From Ancylobacter crimeensis (GTDB lineage Bacteria; Pseudomonadota; Alphaproteobacteria; Rhizobiales; Xanthobacteraceae): 64,000 nucleotides of DNA. Location of the stretch: the NCBI RefSeq assembly GCF_023016805.1, contig NZ_JALKCH010000007.1:1-64000 (forward strand), written 5' to 3'. This document shows, piece after piece, positions 23,387 to 30,912 of this stretch. Made by a program: the position numbers and the translations under genes. Below the pieces are notes generated by a model. It was not told the DNA's origin and made no database searches. It saw nothing but the letters and a program-made list of their open reading frames with translations. Within the stretch, counting starts at the first letter, position 1, and each line of letters begins with the position of its first letter.

Positions 23387-24142
23387 TCAGGGGCGGAAGC
23401 CTTCGAAGATGATCTGGTCGGCGTGGCGCCGCGCCATCTGGCGGTCCTGGTCGGTGCGCACGGTCCAGGTCAGCACCGGCATGCCGCTCACCGCACGCGC
23501 CATGGTGGCGACGGGCGAATCAAGTTCCTTCACGTAGTGCGCCAGGAAATGCGGGCGCGTTTCCGGCGCATGGCGCAACTGGCCCCAGGCGAACTTCGTC
23601 TCCGGACTGAGGAAGTCCCATTCGGGATCCTCGTAGTGGTGTTCCATGGTGATGCCGCGGGGCATGTGCGGCGCGATGCGGCGCAGGGCGGCAACCAGTA
23701 CCGGATCGAACGACATCATCGCTACCGGGCCGCGATAACCGGCGAGCCGGGTGCAGGCGCGCTCGACAACGCTGATGTCGCCGTCGAACCCGCTCTTCAG
23801 CTCGATAAGCAGCGGGACGCGTCCCTCCACCCGCGTCAGCAGGTCGGAGAGCGTCATCATCGTCTCCGTCGTGCCACGAAAGGTGAGGCTCTGGAGCTGG
23901 CGCCCGGTGAGTGCCTTCACGGGGCCCGTCGCGGTCGTGAGCCGATCGAGGTTGTCGTCGTGAAAGACCACGACCTCGCCATCGGCGGCGAGCTGCACGT
24001 CGACCTCGATGCCGTAATTGCCCTCGATGGCGGCATCGACCGCCGAGGGCATGTTCTCGATCCGGCCCGCCGCGACGTCGTGCAGGGCGCGATGAGCAAT
24101 CGGGCGGGCCAGCAGCCAGCCGAGCGAGGGCGTGCGTTCCAT
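23387..24142 (-). CDS. Glycerophosphodiester phosphodiesterase family protein
   Basis: A 251-residue GDPD TIM-barrel enzyme that releases glycerol-3-phosphate from deacylated phospholipids. Motifs: IAHRALHDVAAGRIENMPSA (catalytic His and the E-N pair), GIEVDVQLAADGEVVVFHDD with the H-D pair of the metal site, LLIELKSGF, and LTWTVRT. Start at 24142 (MERTPSLGWLL), since upstream codons in this frame overlap the RidA gene in another frame and look non-coding. It follows the RidA gene by 31 bp and is probably co-transcribed with it. Confidence 0.9.
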   Translation of the reverse strand: MERTPSLGWLLARPIAHRALHDVAAGRIENMPSAVDAAIEGNYGIEVDVQLAADGEVVVFHDDNLDRLTTATGPVKALTGRQLQSLTFRGTTETMMTLSDLLTRVEGRVPLLIELKSGFDGDISVVERACTRLAGYRGPVAMMSFDPVLVAALRRIAPHMPRGITMEHHYEDPEWDFLSPETKFAWGQLRHAPETRPHFLAHYVKELDSPVATMARAVSGMPVLTWTVRTDQDRQMARRHADQIIFEGFRP

Positions 24143-24173
24143 GGTTGCGAGGGCCGCCTTGGGGTATGTGGCG

Positions 24174-24635
24174 TCAGGCGATTTCGACGATCGCCTCGAT
24201 CTCGACGCTGACATTGAAGGGCAGGGCGGCGACGCCGACGGCAGAGCGTGCGTGGCGTCCGGCATCGCCGAACACCTCCACGAACAGGTCGGAACAGCCG
24301 TTCACGACCTTAGGCTGGTCGGTGAAGTCCGGCGTCGAGTTCACGAAGGCGACCAGCTTCACCACCCGCTTCACGCGATCCAGATCCCCGATGGCGGCCT
24401 TGATCTGGGCGATGAGATTGATGCCGCACTGGCGCGCCGCGGCGCGGCCGGCTTCGAGATCGACGTCAGCCCCGAGCTTGCCGGTCAGGAGCGTGCCGTC
24501 AGCGATGGAAATCTGGCCGGAGATGAAGAGCAGGTTGCCGGATTGCACGCTCGGCACATAATTGGCGGCCGGGGCGGTCGGGGTCGGGATGATGAGTCCC
24601 AGGGTGGCGAGCCTTGCATCCACGGAACCGGACAT
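24174..24635 (-). CDS. RidA/YjgF family protein
   Basis: A 153-residue protein of the RidA superfamily, subgroup with an N-terminal extension (LATLGLIIPTPTAPAANYVP). It contains GNLLFISGQISIADG, AARQCGINLIAQIKAAIGDL and the conserved VKRVVKLVAFVNSTPDF stretch, but has C/N positions that differ from classical RidA, whose key Arg is not obvious here. RidA enzymes deaminate reactive enamine/imine intermediates. Related subgroups have unknown substrates. The ATG at 24635 follows CAGGAGATC. First gene of a two-gene unit with the GDPD. Confidence 0.88.
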   Translation of the reverse strand: MSGSVDARLATLGLIIPTPTAPAANYVPSVQSGNLLFISGQISIADGTLLTGKLGADVDLEAGRAAARQCGINLIAQIKAAIGDLDRVKRVVKLVAFVNSTPDFTDQPKVVNGCSDLFVEVFGDAGRHARSAVGVAALPFNVSVEIEAIVEIA

Positions 24636-24791
24636 CTTTGATCTCCTGTGGGCCGGGAACGCGACCGTTCCGAATTTTGCCCTTGTTGTCGCCTGTGTTC
24701 GGGCGGGATGTTTGGACGATCGTCCGCCGGCTGGCAAGCGGTGTCCGATGTCGGATCGACTTGCCAGTGTCAGATGAGGGAGTTCGTGCCC

Positions 24792-25619
24792 ATGACCGCT
24801 GCCAGCCGCCTCTTGCGCCACGCTCACCTGTCCCTGGCAGGGGGCCTGCTGCTGGCGTCGCCGATCACTGCGCAAGCCGCCGATCTGATTCCCCATCGCG
24901 CGGTCTACGCCCTGTCGCTGGACGGCTCGAAAGCCGCCAAGCGAGTGACCGATGCCGATGGCGAGATCGTGTACGAGATTCGCGGCAGTGCCTGCGCGGG
25001 CTATTCGGTAAAGCTGCGCCAGCGCACCGATCTCGATACCGACGGCGACGGCGACATGTCCAACGACCTCACTACGACGACCTGGGAAGACGCACAGGCG
25101 AATACCTATCGATTCCGCATCACCAACAGCGTCGGCGACGACAAGAGCGACGACACGGACGGTGTTGCCGAGCGCAAGGGCAACACGCTTGCGGTCAAGC
25201 TTAGCAAGCCGGATGTAGCCTCCTTCAATGCCGGCTCGGATATTGTCCTGCCGACGCAGCACATTGCGAAGATGCTGGCCGCCGCCCAGCAGGGCGACGC
25301 GACGCTGGAGGCGCGGGTCTTCGACGGCTCGCCGGATGGGCGCAAGGTCTATGACACACTGAGCATCATCGGAAAGGGCACACGTGACCAGAACGGGGTC
25401 GAGGCGCCGTTGGCAGGCCTCGCCGCGCATGCGCGCTATCCGGTGACGGTGAGCTATTTCGAGCATGGGGGGAAGACGGATACCCCTGATTACATCATCA
25501 GCTTCGATCTCTACGACAATGGCGTGAGCCGGGCGCTGAAACTCGATTACGGCGATTTCGTCCTGCGCGGCACTCTTACCGCGTACGAGGAACTGCCGGC
25601 GGAGCCTTGTCCGAAATAG
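24792..25619 (+). CDS. eipB: EipB-type cell-envelope integrity protein (DUF1849)
   Basis: A 275-residue periplasmic protein. A signal peptide ([18 protein letters not shown]) ends near residue 30, followed by the DUF1849 beta-spiral domain starting [14 protein letters not shown]. Two cysteines, C68 in [10 protein letters not shown] and C273 in the terminal AEPCPK, match the conserved disulfide described for Brucella EipB, which is needed for envelope integrity. The ATG at 24792 has GAGGGAG upstream. The last 44 bases overlap the end of the convergent dinB gene. Confidence 0.9.
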   Translation: MTAASRLLRHAHLSLAGGLLLASPITAQAADLIPHRAVYALSLDGSKAAKRVTDADGEIVYEIRGSACAGYSVKLRQRTDLDTDGDGDMSNDLTTTTWEDAQANTYRFRITNSVGDDKSDDTDGVAERKGNTLAVKLSKPDVASFNAGSDIVLPTQHIAKMLAAAQQGDATLEARVFDGSPDGRKVYDTLSIIGKGTRDQNGVEAPLAGLAAHARYPVTVSYFEHGGKTDTPDYIISFDLYDNGVSRALKLDYGDFVLRGTLTAYEELPAEPCPK

Positions 25620-26910
25620 GAGTTTCCGGCTTTGCCGCGTTCCGGCGCCCGTCGAGGAGAATGCCGGGCGTGATGGCATCGCCGCCGAACTTGCTGCGCA
25701 ACGCGTCCATGGCGCGTTCCGCGGCGCTGCGCTTGGCCTGGCCGGGGTCGATCAGATCCGGCGGATCGGCCAGCGCCGGGTCGCAGAGTTCGGACAGGCC
25801 GACACCGATGAGGCGGTAGCGGGTCACGCCCGTCGCCTCGCGGATGAGAAGATCGCGTGCCGCTGCGAAGATGCGATGGGCGAGTTGGGTCGGGTCCTCC
25901 AGTGAGCGCGCGCGCGTCAGCAGGCGAAAATCGGAGGTCTTCAACTTGAGCGTGACGGTGCGGCCCGCAAAGCCCGCTTTCTTCATGCGGCCGGAAACCT
26001 TCTGCGCAAGGGCGAACAGATGCTGCTCCAATGCGCGGAAATCGACGACGTCGCTGTCGAACGTGGTCTCCGACGATATGCTCTTGGTCTCCCGTTCCGG
26101 GTTGACCCGCCGGCTGTCGTCGCCTCGCGCGAGACGGGCAAGGCGCAGGCCCTCGGCGCCATAGCGGCGGGCCAGTTCCGCCTCGTCGGCCGACTGAAGA
26201 TCGGCGATCAGCCGGTAGCCGTCCCGACCGAGCCGCTCCTGTGTCGCGCGTCCCACGCCCCAGATCGTGCCGACCGGGCGAGGGCCCAGGAAAGCGCGCG
26301 CCTCCGCCTGGCCAATCACGGCGAAGCCACGGGGTTTGTCGAGGTCGGAAGCGATTTTTGCAAGGAACTTGTTGGGCGCGAGGCCGACGGACAGCGTAAT
26401 GCCGATCTCCCGTTCGACTTCGCCGGCGAGACGGGCGAGGGCGATGGCGGGCGGCTCGCCATGCAGCCGCTCCGTGCCGGCAAGGTCGAGGAAAGCCTCA
26501 TCGATGGAGAGCGGCTCTACCAGCGGGGTGAGGTGCAGCATGCGCTCGCGCACCTCCCGCCCGACGGCGGCGTATTTCGCCATATTGGGTCGGATCACCA
26601 CGGCGTCCGGGCACAGTTGGAGCGCCTTGAACATCGGCATGGCCGAGCGCACGCCGTAGATGCGCGCAATGTAGCAGGCGGTCGAGACGACGCCCCGCCG
26701 GCCGCCGCCGATGATCAGCGGCTTGTCCCGCAGCGAGGGATCGTCCCGTTTCTCGACGGCGGCATAGAAGGCGTCGCAGTCGATATGGGCGATGTGGAGA
26801 TCGAACAGTTCGTCGTGCTGCACCGCCCGCGGGCTTCCGCACGCTGCGCAGCGCCCGTTCCGGATGGAGCGGGCGAGGCAGTCACGGCAGAAGCCCGGCT
26901 GGCCCGCCAT
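25576..26910 (-). CDS. dinB: DNA polymerase IV (DinB), with N-terminal tetra-cysteine module
   Basis: A 444-residue Y-family translesion polymerase. The palm/fingers begin [20 protein letters not shown], and the catalytic acidic pair is in [10 protein letters not shown]. The helix-hairpin-helix is [19 protein letters not shown], and the little-finger domain is in [15 protein letters not shown] and on. The first ~35 residues add four cysteines (C8, C11, C21, C24) that resemble a small zinc ribbon, which E. coli DinB lacks. GAGGATC precedes the start. The upstream DUF3572 gene ends 9 bp before it, so the two are likely one operon. The 3' end overlaps eipB by 44 bp. Confidence 0.93.
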   Translation of the reverse strand: MAGQPGFCRDCLARSIRNGRCAACGSPRAVQHDELFDLHIAHIDCDAFYAAVEKRDDPSLRDKPLIIGGGRRGVVSTACYIARIYGVRSAMPMFKALQLCPDAVVIRPNMAKYAAVGREVRERMLHLTPLVEPLSIDEAFLDLAGTERLHGEPPAIALARLAGEVEREIGITLSVGLAPNKFLAKIASDLDKPRGFAVIGQAEARAFLGPRPVGTIWGVGRATQERLGRDGYRLIADLQSADEAELARRYGAEGLRLARLARGDDSRRVNPERETKSISSETTFDSDVVDFRALEQHLFALAQKVSGRMKKAGFAGRTVTLKLKTSDFRLLTRARSLEDPTQLAHRIFAAARDLLIREATGVTRYRLIGVGLSELCDPALADPPDLIDPGQAKRSAAERAMDALRSKFGGDAITPGILLDGRRNAAKPETPISDKAPPAVPRTR

Positions 26911-26919
26911 CGTTGATCC

Positions 26920-27237
26920 TCAGGATTCGCGCCGTCCGGCGCTCTGGTTGGCGAGAATTTCGCGCGCCGCGACGACATGGCCGGGATCGATGCCGGCGTG
27001 GCCGGCATATTCGATCAGCAGGTCCTGCCGGGTGATGAGATAGTCGAGCACGCCGACCTGGAATGCCGGCGAACTCACCGCGCCACGCAGATCGCCCGGC
27101 GAAAGACCGCTTTCGGCGAGCATGGGGCCGATTCGCTCGGGATCCGAGATCAGGAAGGTGATGGCGCCGATCGCCACCTCACGCGCGGCGAGCGCAGTGG
27201 AGATGGGCTTTCGGCCGGTTGGACGTCCAAGGGCCAT
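26920..27237 (-). CDS. DUF3572 family protein
   Basis: A 105-residue soluble protein of DUF3572, an alphaproteobacterial family that commonly sits beside divK. Segments typical of it are EVAIGAITFLISDPERIGPM, LAESGLSPGDLRGAVSSPAF and QVGVLDYLITRQDLLIEYAG. The protein ends in a charged tail. Function is unknown. It is divergent from divK and upstream of dinB. Confidence 0.88.
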   Translation of the reverse strand: MALGRPTGRKPISTALAAREVAIGAITFLISDPERIGPMLAESGLSPGDLRGAVSSPAFQVGVLDYLITRQDLLIEYAGHAGIDPGHVVAAREILANQSAGRRES

Positions 27238-27361
27238 TTGCGGTTCCGTAAGGAATGGCAGGTAAGGTTGTCATGCTGAAAAAGCTCGCGCAGGCGTGGC
27301 TTTCCCGGCAAGTCTTATAGCAGCCGGGCGCCATTGCGGCGAACGGCCGGGGGCGGGCGCC

Positions 27362-27733
27362 ATGCCGAAAACCGTGATGATCGTGGAAGACAACGAGCTT
27401 AATATGAAGCTCTTCCATGACCTGTTGGAGGCCCACGGCTATGCGACGGTGGAAACGCGTAGCGGAGTCGAGGCCGTGGAGCTGGCGCGCCGGCACCGCC
27501 CGGACCTGATTCTCATGGACATCCAGCTTCCCGAGCGTTCCGGCCTGGAAGTGACGCGCGAACTGAAGGCCGATCCCGAGCTGAGGGCTATCCCGGTGGT
27601 CGCCGTCACTGCCTTTGCGATGAAGGGTGACGAAGAGCGAATCCGCGAGGGCGGCTGCGAGGCCTATCTCTCAAAGCCGATCTCGGTAGCGAAGTTTCTG
27701 GAGACCGTGCGCCATTTCGTGAACGAAACGTGA
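27362..27733 (+). CDS. divK: Cell-cycle response regulator DivK
   Basis: A 123-residue single-domain receiver. The acidic pocket is in [11 protein letters not shown], the phosphoacceptor is D53 in [13 protein letters not shown], the switch Thr is in [14 protein letters not shown], and K is in [11 protein letters not shown]. These segments match DivK, which acts through DivJ/PleC and DivL to control CtrA in the alphaproteobacterial cell cycle. The neighbouring DUF3572 and rpmG support orthology. pleD, which often follows divK in this order, is absent here; the next feature is a 327-bp gap and rpmG on the other strand. Confidence 0.93.
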   Translation: MPKTVMIVEDNELNMKLFHDLLEAHGYATVETRSGVEAVELARRHRPDLILMDIQLPERSGLEVTRELKADPELRAIPVVAVTAFAMKGDEERIREGGCEAYLSKPISVAKFLETVRHFVNET

Positions 27734-28060
27734 TCCTGCACGGTATCGCGCCACGGCCCACGAATCGCCACCGCCCTCCGAAAAGCCCGGTTTTCCGTTG
27801 CATTCGCTGCAGGTTGGATTAGCGTTGCCCCTGATCGCTAGCCCTGCGGAGTGCTCAGGTCCGCCGCATCTCCTGGGTCCGTAGGGTCTGATCGGCGGAC
27901 GGCGTCCCGGGTGGCCTCCCTGTGGCGTCGTCCGCCGATCGCCTCATCCCATCCATAGACATCCGACACGGACTGACGGTGTCGCCGCAGCGCCGTTCTG
28001 CAGGCAATAAAAAAGGCGCCCTTGCGGGCGCCTTCGATGAGCAGGCCTGAAAGGCTCAGC
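27734..28060. other. divK/rpmG intergenic region with a large hairpin
   Basis: 327 bases with no gene. A 17-bp inverted repeat (GATCGGCGGACGGCGTC at 27890-27906 against 27924-27940; 15 of 17 positions Watson-Crick, 2 G-U) encloses a 17-nt loop. The right end is the rpmG terminator (28009-28032). The middle holds no convincing start codon or ribosome-binding site. Confidence 0.6.
28009..28032 (-). terminator. Intrinsic terminator of rpmG
   Basis: On the minus strand, GGCGCCC (28032-28026) and GGGCGCC (28021-28015) form a stem with loop GCAA, followed by TTTTTT (28014-28009). It lies 28 bp past the rpmG stop. Confidence 0.92.
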
Positions 28061-28228
28061 TCACTTGATCTTGCCTTCGCGGAACTCGACATGCTTCTTC
28101 GCGACCGGGTCGTACTTCTTGACGACCAGCTTGTCGGTCATGGTGCGCGAGTTCTTTTTGGTCACGTAGAAAAAGCCGGTGTCGGCGCTCGACACGAGCC
28201 GGATCTTGATGGTCGCCGCCTTGGCCAT
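28061..28228 (-). CDS. rpmG: 50S ribosomal protein L33
   Basis: A 55-residue L33: begins [20 protein letters not shown] and contains [20 protein letters not shown] and the conserved [12 protein letters not shown] end. It lacks the zinc-binding cysteines, so it is the zinc-independent (C-) form. The start at 28228 has a GGAGAC ribosome-binding site upstream, and an intrinsic terminator follows. It lies at the end of the minus-strand rnr-DUF983-NUDIX block, the order seen in many relatives, but an MFS gene separates it from NUDIX here. Confidence 0.95.
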   Translation of the reverse strand: MAKAATIKIRLVSSADTGFFYVTKKNSRTMTDKLVVKKYDPVAKKHVEFREGKIK

Positions 28229-28338
28229 GGCCGGTCTCCTTGATGGCGAGGGGGACGTCCCACGCCGATATACAACGGATCGCGCGACCAGTCAGAGGCC
28301 GCTCGTTGCGGCTCGTATCGGGGATCGCGCGGCAATTG

Positions 28339-29499
28339 TCAAGGAACACGCGCGACACGCCACGCCACGACGCCCACATAAAACAGGAAGAACGCCGCCA
28401 GCGTATAGGCGAAGCCATGCGGATCAATGGCGTCCATGCCGATCCCGACGAGCGGCGGGCCAATGGTGAGGCCGATCGCATAGAGCATGACGAAGACCGA
28501 ATTCGCCGCGGCGAGCTCCGCGCCATGGAATCGGGCACCCAGATGCGCGAGCCCGACGGTGTACAGGCCTGCGACGACACCGATCGACACGAACAGCACG
28601 CCTCGGATCGTCCAGCCGTCGATGGAAAGGAAGGGCAAAGCAAGCACCCCGGCAAGGCCGGTGAGGCCGCAGGCGAGAAGCAATTTGCGTCGGTTCATGC
28701 GGTCGCTGAGCAGGCCCAACGGCAACTGGAACATCACGCCGCCCAGCAGGGCCAGGGTCATGAGCAGCGCCGCCTCCGGTTCGCCGAGGCCGCGGCGCAT
28801 GCCGTATATCGCAAGGAAGCTCATCTCGCCGGTCTCGACCGCGCCGAAGATGAAGCCGGCGAGGCTCGCACTCGGGGCGATGCGCAGAAGGGCGAAGATG
28901 CTGAGGCGGCTCTTCTCATGTACCTCGGGAGCGCCTGCCGCACCGAAAAACACAGGCAGGGTACCGAGAGAGAACACGACGGCGCCCGCCAGATAGGGTG
29001 CCCAGCCGTCTATGCCGACAACGCCCAGTATGGCCGGGCCCGCTGCGACCGCGATCGACATGGCCGTGGCATAGATGCCCATAACCAGCCCGCGTCGCTC
29101 CGGCGGTGCGGCCGCGTTGATCCAGAATTCACTGACCACGAACAGGACGCAGAAGGCGGACCCGGCGATCGCCCGGAGCAGGCACCAGACCAGATAATTG
29201 TCCGTGAGAGGGAAGGCGAGCAGCGTCAGAACGGTGAGGGCAAGGGCGCCATGCAGCATGGTACCCACTCCGAACCGCCGGACCAGCCCCGTTATGAAAG
29301 GGGCCGTCACGATGTTCGCAATCCCGGCGACGGCGGTGTTGACGCCGATGAGCGTGCGCGAGACGCCCCGCCGTTCCATCTCGATCGCAAGCAGCGGCAC
29401 CGTCAGGCCGAGACCGATGCCGACGACGGAAATGGTGCCGATGGCGGCCGCGATGGACGCGGCCCGCGATTGCCGGGATGTTTCGGAAGGGGCGAGCAT
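28339..29499 (-). CDS. MFS transporter
   Basis: A 386-residue transporter with 12 predicted helices in two six-helix halves and the loop 2-3 region FITGLVRRFGVGTMLHGALA resembling the A-motif. The second-half counterpart is LGLLSDRMNRRKLLLACGLT. It resembles YcaD-like/CynX-type MFS carriers (AIGTISVVGIGLGLTVPLLA at the start). Substrate cannot be inferred. It lies between the NUDIX gene and rpmG on the same strand, and a degenerate TAGAGC repeat sits just upstream. Confidence 0.88.
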   Translation of the reverse strand: MLAPSETSRQSRAASIAAAIGTISVVGIGLGLTVPLLAIEMERRGVSRTLIGVNTAVAGIANIVTAPFITGLVRRFGVGTMLHGALALTVLTLLAFPLTDNYLVWCLLRAIAGSAFCVLFVVSEFWINAAAPPERRGLVMGIYATAMSIAVAAGPAILGVVGIDGWAPYLAGAVVFSLGTLPVFFGAAGAPEVHEKSRLSIFALLRIAPSASLAGFIFGAVETGEMSFLAIYGMRRGLGEPEAALLMTLALLGGVMFQLPLGLLSDRMNRRKLLLACGLTGLAGVLALPFLSIDGWTIRGVLFVSIGVVAGLYTVGLAHLGARFHGAELAAANSVFVMLYAIGLTIGPPLVGIGMDAIDPHGFAYTLAAFFLFYVGVVAWRVARVP

Positions 29500-29512
29500 G
29501 ATGCCCGCCTTC

Positions 29513-29550
29513 TAGAGCATGGGTCGCGAAAACTGAATGACTTTCGCGCG
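29513..29550. repeat. Degenerate TAGAGCATG-type intergenic palindrome
   Basis: TAGAGCATGGGTCGCGAAAA begins at 29513; CGCGAAA (29525-29531) and TTTCGCG (29542-29548) form an inverted repeat. It resembles the TAGAGCATGATC-type intergenic repeats widespread in Hyphomicrobiales. It lies directly upstream of the MFS gene. Confidence 0.45.
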
Positions 29551-29645
29551 CCCCGCATGCCTCGCCGTCCAGGGAAGGTGCAGGATCGAAACCGGGAGTC
29601 TTTCCGTTGCACAGAAAGGAGGCGCGGGCCGCGGCACGCCCACGG

Positions 29646-30401
29646 TCAGTCGAGGACCTCGCGATAGAACCGGCTTCCACGCATGTAATAGAACGGCACG
29701 CCGCGCCGGGCGTAAGGTGGAGCGGACAGGCTGGCCTCGACGTCGTCCAGCACCGCCTGCGTAATGGCGAGAAGGTCCAGCCTGCGTGCCTCGGCGAAGC
29801 TCACCCACGCCAGTTCGGTCAGTTCCGCCTCAGGCCCGACGATGCCTTCGATGCGATGGGCGACGGAAGACGCCTCCGCCATGAAGAAGCGGGTGTCGAA
29901 GCGGCGCGAGAGGCGCGGTGGTGTGATGGCGCGGGCGACGAAACGCACGGCCTCGAGGTCGGGATAGAGCCCGGCCTCGGCGAAGGACTTCCAGCCCGGC
30001 GGCGCCTGTTCCGGGGAGCCGGCGTCGCGGGTGCCGATCAGCAGGCCGGTTTCCTCGCAGGTCTCGCGGATTGCGGCGAGCGCGAGGGCTCGCGACCGCG
30101 CCATGCTCGGACGAACCATGCGCGCGGCCAGGCGCCGCTCGCTATCGGCATCCAACATGCCGTAGACAGCCATGCGCCGGTCGCCGGGATCGACACGCCC
30201 GCCCGGAAAGACGAACTTTCCCGGCAGGAACACCGTGCGCTCGTGGCGCCGTCCCAGCAGCACGCGCGGCACGCTGCGTCCACGATCGACAAGGATCAGC
30301 GTGGCGGCGTCGACCGGACGGCGGTTCGGATGTTCGCCGATGAGCCTTATGTCGGACAGTCGTTCCGCGAGGGTACGTTCGGGCAAGGCGGGACCATTCA
30401 T
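29646..30401 (-). CDS. NUDIX hydrolase
   Basis: A 251-residue protein of the long NUDIX group. The box is split: FVFPGGRVDPGD supplies the first glycines and the AAIRETCEETGLLIG helix the REUXEEXGU part, with an insert in between. The substrate, probably a nucleoside diphosphate linked to another moiety, is unknown. The ATG at 30401 lies within or just past the end of the upstream DUF983 gene. In relatives the order rnr-DUF983-NUDIX is conserved, so it is probably co-transcribed with rnr. Confidence 0.9.
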   Translation of the reverse strand: MNGPALPERTLAERLSDIRLIGEHPNRRPVDAATLILVDRGRSVPRVLLGRRHERTVFLPGKFVFPGGRVDPGDRRMAVYGMLDADSERRLAARMVRPSMARSRALALAAIRETCEETGLLIGTRDAGSPEQAPPGWKSFAEAGLYPDLEAVRFVARAITPPRLSRRFDTRFFMAEASSVAHRIEGIVGPEAELTELAWVSFAEARRLDLLAITQAVLDDVEASLSAPPYARRGVPFYYMRGSRFYREVLD

Positions 30402-30912
30402 GCGGTGGACGCGTCCGTCGAGAGAGATGCCGGCTGGGCGGCACGGGATCGTATTCGTCGCTGTGCTTGTCGAAGCCGTGCATGTAGACGGCCCACTGGT
30501 AGCCGATCAGCGCGCCCTTCAGAGGCGGCAGCAGGACAAGACTGAGAATGAGCGTCAGGGGCAGCCACACCACGAGATGCAGCCATATCGGCGGGTGCCA
30601 GGCCATCTCGACCGCCAGCAACGCCGGCACGACGATGTGGCCAACCACGGTGATCGTTGCATAGGGCGGCGCGTCGTCGGCGCGATGATGCCAGAGCTCT
30701 TCACCGCATTCGGGGCAATATTCGTTGATCTTGAGATAGCTGTGGAACAGTGCACCCTTGCCGCAGGCGGGACAGCGCATGCGAAAGCCGCGCGACACCG
30801 CCTCGCCGACGGCGCGCGGCGGCAGCCCGGCGCGCCTTGCAGCCATCGCCCCGGCCGGCACGGGGTGGGGCGGCAGGGCAGCCGTTTTCTCGGTATTCGG
30901 CAATTCGGTCAT
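30398..30912 (-). CDS. DUF983 membrane protein (3' end uncertain, possible frameshift)
   Basis: The first ~150 residues are a clear DUF983 protein: a zinc-ribbon-like pair FRMRCPACGKGALFHSYL and EYCPECGEELWHH, then two membrane helices (ITVVGHIVVPALLAVEMAWH; LHLVVWLPLTLILSLVLLP) and the conserved GYQWAVYMHGFDKHSDEY. In its own frame the gene reads on ~100 residues over the NUDIX gene to 30142, giving an Arg/Pro-rich tail unlike the family. A one-base shift near 30440-30460 would instead end it at 30398 on an ATGA overlap with NUDIX, the coordinate used here. The start at 30912 overlaps the rnr stop (ATGA). Confidence 0.75.

Noticed and set aside
24636-25679. Upstream extension of the RidA frame across eipB
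   Set aside because: The extension is antisense to eipB, whose signal peptide and DUF1849 domain are clear, and RidA's natural start at 24635 has a good ribosome-binding site.
28240-29667. A 475-codon plus-strand frame opposite the MFS gene
   Set aside because: The real gene is on the minus strand with 12 membrane helices; the plus-strand product is rich in Arg, Asp and His with no domain.
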